A stretch of 40,727 nucleotides of DNA from Actinoplanes flavus (lineage in GTDB: Bacteria > Actinomycetota > Actinomycetes > Mycobacteriales > Micromonosporaceae). The translations under genes were made by a program, and so were the position numbers. The notes beneath the pieces were generated by a model, which was given only the letters and a program-made list of their open reading frames with translations, made no database searches and had not been told where the DNA came from. Positions 1-6,870 of this stretch are shown one piece after another. Position 1 is the stretch's first letter; every line of letters starts with the position of its first letter. The stretch is taken from the NCBI RefSeq assembly GCF_017592555.1, contig NZ_JAGFNS010000026.1, forward strand, positions 1 through 40,727, in the 5' to 3' direction.

Positions 1-160
1 CCCCCGCTTCACCGCTTTCCCGTGCTCCCGCACTCTCCCGCTTTCCCGTGCTCCCGCACCCCCGCACCCCCGCTTTACCGCTCTCCCGCACCCCCGCTTC
101 ACCGCTCTCCCGCGCCCCCCGCTTTCCGCGCTTCCCCCGCGCTATCCCGTTGTCTCCTCA
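1..160. repeat. C-rich low-complexity sequence at the window edge
   Basis: Short units built on CCCGC, CCGCTTTCCCG and CCCCCGC recur irregularly, almost without G outside the CG steps. No protein in any frame resembles a family. It may be a true simple repeat or poorly resolved sequence at a contig end. Confidence 0.6.
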
Positions 161-170
161 CCCTCCAAAC

Positions 171-636
171 GCGATCTTGAACGTCCCGCCACCCCCACAG
201 GCGGCAAATCCCCCAAGATCGCACCCAGCAAATATCGACTCCCCCAAAGCCACCCTCCCTCCCTTCCCTTGCCCGCACTCACCTCCCACCCCGCCCTCAA
301 GCGGACCTTGAACGTCCCACCCCCTCCACCGGTGGCAAATTCCCCAAGATCGCACCGCGCGAGATGACGACGTCGCGAGGCCACCCCACCACCCCACCCT
401 CGCCTTCCCACACCCCCCCACCCGCCCACAAGCGCGATCTTGAACGTCCAGCCACCCCCACAGGTGGCAGATCCCCCAAGATCGCGCCACGCGAAATGGC
501 GACTCCGCGGGGCCAGCTCACCACCCCGCGACCTTGTACGTCTCGCCACCGCGGGAGGTAGTCAATCGCTCAAGATCGCGGAGGGTTGTCCAGATAGCGG
601 GTGATCTTGTCCGGCTGACCCGCCGGGCAAGATCGA
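171..636. repeat. Cluster of five ~52-bp palindromic repeats
   Basis: Four copies begin with GCGATCTTG or GCGACCTTG and end with CAAGATCGC, at 171-222, 301-353, 434-485 and 528-579. A shorter copy lies at 601-636. Inside each long copy is a second inverted repeat, GCCACC / GGTGGC, so the unit folds as a nested hairpin. Homology continues about 40 bp past the right arm in the first three copies. All copies have the same orientation, spaced about 130, 133, 94 and 73 bp apart. No gene overlaps the cluster. Function is unknown; it resembles REP/MITE-like intergenic palindromes. Confidence 0.8.
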
Positions 637-792
637 CCACAGTGCAGAAACACCCGAAGACGGACGAACCAAATCCCAGCTGACGAATCCAGGAACCGAC
701 AGGCGAAGCTCCGAACCCCACCGACGAAGCCATGAATTCGGCCGACGAAGCCGCGAACCGGCCGGTAACGCACGGACGCTGAGGGGTATGCA

Positions 793-972
793 AACACGAC
801 GCGGACCGACTGGCGGTGGCGGAACACGACGCGGACCGGCTGAGGGCGAGGGAACACGACGCGGACCGACTGGCGGTGGCGAAACACGACGCGGACCGGC
901 TGAGGGCGAGGGAACACGACGCGGATCGGCTGAGGGTGAGGGGACACGATGCGGGTCGGATCGGCTCGGCGG
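793..972. repeat. 30-bp tandem repeat, about six units
   Basis: Units start at 793, 823, 853, 883, 913 and 943, each opening with AACACGACGCGG or a close variant. Two unit types alternate (one ending GGCGGTGGCG, one ending GAGGGCGAGG), giving a 60-bp higher-order period before the last units degrade. Because 30 is a multiple of three, one plus-strand frame reads as a ten-residue repeat (EHDADRLRAR type). That frame has no convincing start, ribosome site or conserved flank, so I do not call a gene. Confidence 0.8.
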
Positions 973-1062
973 GGTGGGGCGCGGCTCGGCGGAGCGGCGT
1001 CGCCCTACGGAACGCTCCCGTCCGTACCGGTGAAGGGTTTGCGGAAAAGCTCAGCCAGGCAA

Positions 1063-1135
1063 GGTTCGGGGGCGGGGGTGGCCAACGAAGGTATCAAGCC
1101 TGACGGCCTTCGTTGGCCACCCCCGCCCCCGAACC
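1063..1135. terminator. Large perfect hairpin downstream of parC
   Basis: The 29-bp arm at 1063-1091 is the exact reverse complement of 1107-1135, with a 15-nt loop. It lies about 225 bp past the parC stop, in the direction of parC transcription, and there is no T tract. A bidirectional or factor-independent terminator is the simplest reading. The right arm runs into the first unit of the adjacent tandem repeat, so it may instead be part of a repeat structure. Confidence 0.6.
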
Positions 1136-1359
1136 GTCCCAGCCGGAAGCAGACGTCGGCGCCCGCCAAAGGCTGACCCCCGAACCGCCCCGGTCGGAAG
1201 TAAAGGTCGGCGCCCGCCAAAGGCTGACCCCGAACCGTCCCAGCCGGAAGCAGAGGTCGGCCGCCCGCCGAAGGCTGACGCCGAACCGCCCCGGCCGGAG
1301 AGGGAGACGGCGTCCTTCGAAGGCTGACGCCGAACCGCCCCGGCCGGAGAGGGAGACGA
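1131..1359. repeat. ~50-bp tandem repeat abutting the parC stop
   Basis: Five diverged units begin with GAACCG at 1131, 1182, 1232, 1283 and 1332. They share GGCTGAC and CGGCCGGA-type blocks. The last unit stops within a few bases of the parC stop codon, so the repeat forms the parC 3' untranslated region. The period varies between 49 and 51 bp, which argues against a coding repeat. Confidence 0.75.
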
Positions 1360-3879
1360 TCAGTCGCGCTCGATCTGGTGGCCGATGATCTGGGGGCCCA
1401 TCAGGACGGCGACCCCGGAACCGTCGCGGCGTGCGTCTGGCTCGGGGAGTTCCACCGGGTCGCCGGTGTTGCTGGCGCCGACCGGTCGTGGCCCCACCCA
1501 GGCGACCGCGAGTCGCGACTCGCCCTTGAGGAAGCGCTGCACCCGGACGCCGCCGGTGGCCCGGCCCTTGGCCGGGTAGGAGGCGAACGGCGACACCTTC
1601 ACCTGGGTGCCCGTGGACGTGACGACCATCGGCGCGCCGTGGGTGTCGTCCGACGTGGACACCGCGTTGAAGGAGATCACTTCGGCGTCGGCGCTGAGGT
1701 TGACGCCTGCCATGCCGCCGCCCTTGAGGCCCTGTGGCCGGACCAGTTTGGCCGGGAAGCGCAGCAGGTTCGCGTCGGAGGTGATGAAGACGAGCGACTC
1801 GCCGCCGTCGGTGAGCCAGGTGGCCTGCAGGACCTCGTCGCCCTCCTTGAGGGTGATCACCTCGAACTCGTCGGACCGCACCGGCCACTCCGGGCTGCAC
1901 ACCTTGACGATGCCCATTTTCGTGCCCATGGCGATGCCCGGTGAGCCCTCGGCCGCGAGCGGCGCGAGACCGACCACGCGTTCGCCCTGGTGCAGGGGGA
2001 CGAGCTCGGAGGCGGACATGCCGCCGCGCAGCGAGACCGTGCCGGATTGTTCGGGCAGGACCGGCAGTGGCAGCACGTCGGTCTTGAAGGCCCGCCCCCG
2101 GTTGGTGATCAGCAGGACACGTCCGCGGGCCGTCGAATGGATGACGGCGCGGACCGCGTCGTGTTTGACCCGGCCGCTGCGGCTGTGGGCCTCGGTGGAC
2201 TCCTCGCTCTCCGCCGCGGTCCGGGCGATGAGCCCGGAGGCGGAGAGGATGACCTGGCAGGGGTCGTCGGCGACCTCGAGCGGGCCGGCCGGCACCGAGG
2301 CGGCGAGGACCTCCTTGAGGTCGCCGTCGATGAGGGTGGTGCGCCGGGCCGCGCCGAACTCCTTGGCGACGGCGGCCAGTTCGTCGGAGACGACCTTCTT
2401 CAGGACGGCCTCGTCGTCGAGGATGCGGCTGAGCTCGGCGATCTCGTTGCGCAGGCGGTCCTGTTCGGCTTCCAGCTCGATCCGGTCGAACCGGGTGAGC
2501 CGCCGCAGCGGGGTGTCGAGGATGTAGGTGGCCTGGATGTCGGAGAGCCCGAACTCGCTCATCAGCCCGGCCTTGGCGGCGGCCGCGTCGTCGCTGGCCC
2601 GGATGAGGGCGACGACCCGGTCGATGTCGATGAGCGCGATGAGCAGACCGTCGACGAGGTGCAGGCGGTCCTCGCGCTTGGTGCGCCGGAACAGGGTCCG
2701 GCGGGTCACCACGTCGTAGCGGTGCTGGACGAAGACCTCGAGAAGAGCCTTCAACCCGAGCGTACGAGGTTGCCCGTCGACGAGGACCAGGTTGTTGATG
2801 CCGAACGAGCTCTCCAGCGGGGTGAGCCGGTAGAGGTCGGCGAGCAGTGCCTGCGGGTTGACGCCGACCTTGCACTCGATGACCAGCCGGGTGCCGTGCT
2901 CGCGGTCGGTGAGGTCCTTGACGTCGGCGATGCCGGTGAGCCGGGCGGCCTGACGCTGGCCGCGCCGCGGGCCGGAGGTGATGACCTTGCCCTTCACCTC
3001 GTCGGTGATCGCCTCGATGATCTTCTCGGCGCCGACGCCGTAGGGCAGTTCGGTGACGGTGATGGCCTGCCGGCCCCGGCCGCCCTCGAGCGGGCCGGTC
3101 TCGGCGCGGGCCCGGAGCCGGACGACGCCGCGGCCGGTCTCGTACGCCCGGCGCACCTCGTCGAGGCCGAGCAGCTGGCCACCGGTCGGCAGGTCGGGGC
3201 CGGGGACGTAGCGCATCAGCTCGTCGAGGCCGGCCCCGGGTTTGCGGATCAGGAGCCGGGCGGCGGCCACCACCTCGCCGAGGTTGTGCGGGATCATGTT
3301 GGTCGCCATCCCGACGGCGATCCCGGACGTGCCGTTGACCAGCAGGTTCGGGAAGGCGGCGGGCAGCACCTTGGGTTCGGATTCGGAGCCGTCGTAGGTG
3401 GGCTTGAAGTCGACGGTGCCCTCGCCGAGTTCGCCGACGAGCAGCATGGCCTCGCGGGACATGCGTGCTTCGGTGTACCGCGCGGCGGCGGGGCCGTCGT
3501 CGGGTGAGCCGAAGTTGCCGTGGCCGTCGATGAGCGGCGTGTTGAGCGAGAAGTCCTGGGCGAGCCGGACCAGGGCGTCGTAGATCGCGACGTCACCGTG
3601 CGGGTGGTACTTGCCCATGACGTCGCCGACGACGCGGGCCGACTTCACGTACGGCCGGTCGGGGCGCTGGCCCTGCTCGGACATGGACCAGAGGATCCGC
3701 CGGTGGACGGGCTTGAGACCGTCCCGTGCGTCGGGCAGCGCCCGGGAGTGGATGACCGAGTACGCGTACTCCAGGTAGGAGTCCTCCACCTCGGTGACCA
3801 GCGGGTTGTCGATGATCCGGGCGCCGGCCTGGTCGAACGCTGACAGGTCGACGCGCTTGTCGGTTTTGCGGCGTGCCAT
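1360..3879 (-). CDS. parC: DNA topoisomerase IV subunit A
   Basis: 839 residues. It is the DNA breakage-reunion subunit that, with ParE, passes one duplex through another and unlinks daughter chromosomes. The GyrA/ParC N-terminal domain is clear. The winged-helix HPHGD motif is at about 92-96, and the catalytic tyrosine is Y135 within AAARYTEARM. A diverged beta-pinwheel C-terminal domain follows, and I see no canonical GyrA box (QRRGGKG), which favours a topoisomerase IV over a gyrase. The position equivalent to E. coli GyrA Ser83 is V97, while the Asp87 equivalent is kept as D101. The gene starts with ATG 14 bp after the parE stop, so the two form an operon in the order parE-parC. A tandem repeat and large hairpin follow its stop. 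Confidence 0.93.
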   Translation of the reverse strand: MARRKTDKRVDLSAFDQAGARIIDNPLVTEVEDSYLEYAYSVIHSRALPDARDGLKPVHRRILWSMSEQGQRPDRPYVKSARVVGDVMGKYHPHGDVAIYDALVRLAQDFSLNTPLIDGHGNFGSPDDGPAAARYTEARMSREAMLLVGELGEGTVDFKPTYDGSESEPKVLPAAFPNLLVNGTSGIAVGMATNMIPHNLGEVVAAARLLIRKPGAGLDELMRYVPGPDLPTGGQLLGLDEVRRAYETGRGVVRLRARAETGPLEGGRGRQAITVTELPYGVGAEKIIEAITDEVKGKVITSGPRRGQRQAARLTGIADVKDLTDREHGTRLVIECKVGVNPQALLADLYRLTPLESSFGINNLVLVDGQPRTLGLKALLEVFVQHRYDVVTRRTLFRRTKREDRLHLVDGLLIALIDIDRVVALIRASDDAAAAKAGLMSEFGLSDIQATYILDTPLRRLTRFDRIELEAEQDRLRNEIAELSRILDDEAVLKKVVSDELAAVAKEFGAARRTTLIDGDLKEVLAASVPAGPLEVADDPCQVILSASGLIARTAAESEESTEAHSRSGRVKHDAVRAVIHSTARGRVLLITNRGRAFKTDVLPLPVLPEQSGTVSLRGGMSASELVPLHQGERVVGLAPLAAEGSPGIAMGTKMGIVKVCSPEWPVRSDEFEVITLKEGDEVLQATWLTDGGESLVFITSDANLLRFPAKLVRPQGLKGGGMAGVNLSADAEVISFNAVSTSDDTHGAPMVVTSTGTQVKVSPFASYPAKGRATGGVRVQRFLKGESRLAVAWVGPRPVGASNTGDPVELPEPDARRDGSGVAVLMGPQIIGHQIERD

Positions 3880-3893
3880 TGGTAGCGGACCTC

Positions 3894-5975
3894 TCAGGCG
3901 TCGATCGTCTCTTGGTCGATCCGGCCGGCGGCCTCGATCAACCAGTTCTTCCGGGGTTCGACCCGTTCACCCATGAGCAGCTCGAGGGTGGCTTCGGCTC
4001 GTTCGGCGTCCTCGATGGTGATCCGCCGGACGGTCCGCTCGGCCGGGTTCATCGTGGTGTCCCACAGCTCGTCGGCGTCCATCTCGCCGAGGCCCTTGAA
4101 CCGGGGCACCGGCTTCTGCACCTGCCGGCCGGAGCGCTCCAGCCGACCGACGGTGCCCTCCATCTCCTGCTGGGTGTAGGTGTAGATGGTCTCGCTGTTG
4201 CGGCCCTTGGTGACGACCTTGTGCAGCGGCGGCATGGCGGCGAAGAGCCGGCCGTGCTCGATGACGGGCCGCATGTACTTGGCGAACAGGGTGATCAGCA
4301 GGGTCCGGATGTGCGAGCCGTCGACATCCGCGTCGGCCATGATCATGACCCGGCCGTAGCGCATCGAGCCGATGTCGAAGGTGCGGCCGGATCCGGCGCC
4401 GAGCACCTGCACGATGGCCGAGCACTCGGCGTTGTCGAGGACCTGCTGGAGGCTGGCCTTCTGGACATTCAGGATCTTGCCCCGGATGGGGAGCAGGGCC
4501 TGGTACTCCGAGCTGCGGGCCATCCGGGCGGTGCCGAGAGCCGAGTCACCCTCCACGATGAACAGCTCGGAGCGGTCGATGCCGATGGCCCGGCAGTCGA
4601 CCAGCTTGGCCGGCATCGACGCGCCCTCCAGGGCGGTCTTGCGGCGGGCCGCGTCCTTCTGCTGCTTCTGGGTGAGGCGGACGCGTGCCGCGTCCACCAC
4701 CTTCTGCAGGACGGTCCGGGCCTCGGTCTTGGTGCGCCGGCCGTCGATCCACTCTTTGAGGTACGCCTCGACGAGCCCCTGCATGACCCGGGTGACCCCG
4801 GCCGTGGACAGCTCGTCCTTGGTTTGCGAGGTGAACTGCGGCTCCGGCACCCGCACGTGGATGACCGCGGTCATGCCCTCCAGGAAGTCGTCCAGGACGG
4901 GCGGCTCCTCCTTGGGCTTGAGCAGCGCGCGGGCGTTGCGGACGGCCTCGGTGAGGGCCCGCACCAGGGCCCGCTCGAAGCCCTTGCGGTGGGTGCCGCC
5001 GTGCATGTTGCGGATGGTGTTGGTGAAGCATTCGACGGTGCGGTCGTAGCCGGTGCCCCAGCGGAAGGCGACCTCGATCTGGGCGGTCCGGACGACATTG
5101 GACTGCATCACGCCGTTGGCGTCGGCGGCGTTCTCCTTGTACGTCCCCTCGCCGGTGACCATGAGGACACCGGAGACCGGCTTGTCCGCGGCCGGGGTGA
5201 GGAACTCCACCATGTCGGCCAGGCCGTTCGGGTAGTGGAACGTCTCGGTGGCCGGCTCCTCGGCGGTCGCGTCGAAGAGCGTGTACTGGACGCCGGGGAC
5301 CAGGAACGCGGTGTTGCGCAGCTTGGTCCGCACGGCGTCGACGTCGAGGCGGGCGCCGGTCTCGAAGTAGCGGGCGTCGTACCAGTACCGGATCGAGGTG
5401 CCGCCGGGCTCGCCCCGCTTCATCCGGCGGACCACGCGCAGGCCGGGCTCGCGGGTGAACGACGCGTTCGGGCCCGGGCCGTCGAAGACGCCGGGAACGC
5501 CGCGCTGGAACGAGATCTCGTGGACCTTGCCGTCCCGCTTCACGGTGACGTCGAAGCGCAGCGACAGGGCGTTGACCGCCGAGGCGCCGACGCCGTGCAG
5601 GCCGCCGGAGGTCTTGTAGCCGGAGCCGCCGAACTTGCCGCCGGCGTGCAGCCGGGTGAGCACCAGCTCGACACCGCTCAGGCCGGACTTGGCGTGCACG
5701 TCGGTCGGGATGCCACGGCCGTCGTCGTCGACCTGCACCGAGCCGTCGGCGTGCAGGATCACCGCGATCGTGGTCGCGTGCCCGGCGACGCCCTCGTCGG
5801 TGCAGTTGTCGATGATCTCGTTGGCCAGGTGGTTGATGCCCCGGCTGTCGGTGGAGCCGATGTACATGCCTGGGCGTTTCCGGACAGCGTCCAGCCCTTC
5901 CAGGTGCGTGAGGTCGTCAGCCCCATACAAGGTCTCTGGCTGTGCGGTCACGAGGCGGCACTCCCGATCGGCCAT
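3894..5975 (-). CDS. parE: DNA topoisomerase IV subunit B
   Basis: 693 residues from ATG 5975. It is the ATPase subunit of topoisomerase IV. The GHKL ATP site shows NEIIDN (E53, N57), DDDGRGIP, and GGLHGVG at about 124-130. The TOPRIM domain has the EGDSALGTAR motif and the DADVDGSHIR metal-binding motif, followed by RFKGLGEMDADELWDTTM. The EGDSALGTA form matches actinobacterial ParE as I remember it, not gyrase B (EGDSAGG). A GTG at 5951 lies nine bases after a GGGAG ribosome site and may be the true start (685 residues); ATG 5975 has no comparable site. First gene of the parE-parC operon. Confidence 0.93.
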   Translation of the reverse strand: MADRECRLVTAQPETLYGADDLTHLEGLDAVRKRPGMYIGSTDSRGINHLANEIIDNCTDEGVAGHATTIAVILHADGSVQVDDDGRGIPTDVHAKSGLSGVELVLTRLHAGGKFGGSGYKTSGGLHGVGASAVNALSLRFDVTVKRDGKVHEISFQRGVPGVFDGPGPNASFTREPGLRVVRRMKRGEPGGTSIRYWYDARYFETGARLDVDAVRTKLRNTAFLVPGVQYTLFDATAEEPATETFHYPNGLADMVEFLTPAADKPVSGVLMVTGEGTYKENAADANGVMQSNVVRTAQIEVAFRWGTGYDRTVECFTNTIRNMHGGTHRKGFERALVRALTEAVRNARALLKPKEEPPVLDDFLEGMTAVIHVRVPEPQFTSQTKDELSTAGVTRVMQGLVEAYLKEWIDGRRTKTEARTVLQKVVDAARVRLTQKQQKDAARRKTALEGASMPAKLVDCRAIGIDRSELFIVEGDSALGTARMARSSEYQALLPIRGKILNVQKASLQQVLDNAECSAIVQVLGAGSGRTFDIGSMRYGRVMIMADADVDGSHIRTLLITLFAKYMRPVIEHGRLFAAMPPLHKVVTKGRNSETIYTYTQQEMEGTVGRLERSGRQVQKPVPRFKGLGEMDADELWDTTMNPAERTVRRITIEDAERAEATLELLMGERVEPRKNWLIEAAGRIDQETIDA

Positions 5976-6073
5976 GGGTGGTCAAGACGGCGCGAGCCTA
6001 CCCGGCGCCTCCGACACTTCTGCCCCAGGCGAGCCAGGTCTAGACCATGCCGTGGCCAAAATCGGGGTAAACA

Positions 6074-6087
6074 GCCACAAAAGTGGC
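6074..6087 (-). terminator. Short hairpin after the cyclase stop
   Basis: GCCAC-AAAA-GTGGC lies immediately beyond the stop codon of the cyclase gene. Read on the minus strand it is a 5-bp stem with a TTTT loop followed by TGTTT. It is a weak terminator candidate. Confidence 0.35.
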
Positions 6088-6696
6088 CTACGACACGACG
6101 GCCAGCGGCGCGGCCTGCGGCTGCAACGCTCGCCAGAGGTCCAGCGGGTAGGACTTGCCCGGAACCGACACCGGCGGCAGCTCCTGGTAGGCGATGAGCT
6201 CGTCGGTCACCTCCCGGGTGGCCGAGCAGACCACCACGGTGCCGTGCGGCGCGTACGCCTGCAGCCGGGCCGCCGTGCTCACCACGCTGCCGCTGATCAT
6301 CCCGTAGCCGCCGTCGAAGGCCGCCATCGGGTCGACGATCACTTCTCCGGTGGCCAGCCCCACCCGGGTACGGACCGGGAACCTGCCGGCCAGGAGTCGC
6401 CCCCTCAACGTCTCCTGGACCGACAGGCCCGCTCGTACCGCGGAGGCCGCCGCCTCGGGCCCGAAGCCGTCCTCCGCGGCGCCGAACACCGCCATCACCG
6501 CGTCTCCCACGTACTTCTCGACGATGCCGCCACACTCGTGGACCACCTCGGACACGACCGAGAAGTAGTCCCGTTGCAGCGCCCGCACCTCCGCGCAGTC
6601 CAGCCGGTCCACCAGAGCGGTGAAGCCGACGATGTCGATGAACAGCACGGTCACGTTCTGGCGCCGCTCCTGTACGGCGGTAGTGATGGTGGTCAT
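6088..6696 (-). CDS. Stand-alone class III nucleotide cyclase domain, probably degenerate
   Basis: 202 residues, almost only the adenylate/guanylate cyclase catalytic domain. Metal-binding D21 (FIDIVGFT) and D65 (KYVGDAVMAVFG) are present, as are the substrate-specifying lysine K61 and the transition-state arginine R144. In the usual GDVVNTAARLQ motif, however, the sequence is GSVVSTAARLQ: the Asp is S137 and the catalytic Asn is S140. Loss of that Asn normally cripples cyclase activity. I see no transmembrane segment or other domain. In many actinobacteria such domains are fused to an AAA/LuxR protein; here one lies divergently next door (6871-9681). A low-activity cyclase or nucleotide-binding regulatory domain is likelier than an efficient cAMP synthase. 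Confidence 0.8.
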   Translation of the reverse strand: MTTITTAVQERRQNVTVLFIDIVGFTALVDRLDCAEVRALQRDYFSVVSEVVHECGGIVEKYVGDAVMAVFGAAEDGFGPEAAASAVRAGLSVQETLRGRLLAGRFPVRTRVGLATGEVIVDPMAAFDGGYGMISGSVVSTAARLQAYAPHGTVVVCSATREVTDELIAYQELPPVSVPGKSYPLDLWRALQPQAAPLAVVS

Positions 6697-6870
6697 GTCT
6701 CACGCTCCCCCAGATCACTGCGTTGACCGGGAGTACGGTGCCAGCCCAGGACAAGACGCGGATCCGCAGAACTACCTATCTCTGCAGCATCGATTTCCGT
6801 CGTTTTTGTGACGCAGAACAGTCCGAACCGACGACAACGTGATAGGCCGATACGGATTAGGCTGCCGGGC
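6697..6870. promoter_or_regulatory. Divergent promoter region, cyclase / LuxR regulator
   Basis: 174 bp between divergent starts. TAGGCT at 6859-6864 is a good actinobacterial -10 hexamer ending six bases before ATG 6871, which suggests a leaderless transcript for the regulator. No strong -35 is visible. Short inverted halves (GTCGT near 6799 and ACGAC near 6831) could be an operator, but this is weak. Confidence 0.4.

Larger units (their letters stand above)
1..1359. other. Gene-free repeat region downstream of parC
   Basis: I see no convincing coding sequence here. Open frames exist on both strands but have compositions typical of GC-rich shadows, and several simply translate the repeats. 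The region holds the C-rich edge, the palindrome cluster, the 30-bp tandem repeat, the large hairpin and the ~50-bp tandem repeat. In 637-786 and 973-1062 I see nothing recognisable. Confidence 0.7.

Noticed and set aside
171..636. CRISPR array
   Set aside because: Units are palindromic, ~52 bp, diverged and irregularly spaced, with homologous flanks and not unique spacers; no cas gene is present.
816..1103. Possible 95-residue protein with EHDADRLRAR repeats
   Set aside because: No ribosome site, start only at a GTG within the repeat, and the non-repeat tail is shadow-like. Kept as a DNA repeat only.
1131..1359. CRISPR array or coding repeat
   Set aside because: Units are contiguous with variable 49-51 bp period and no spacers; the variable period also breaks any reading frame.
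1990..3507. Plus-strand 505-codon frame over parC
   Set aside because: Gly/Asp/Val/Leu-rich shadow of parC with no family resemblance.
3873..6197. Plus-strand 774-codon frame over parE
   Set aside because: Antisense shadow of a clearly conserved ParE; low-information composition.
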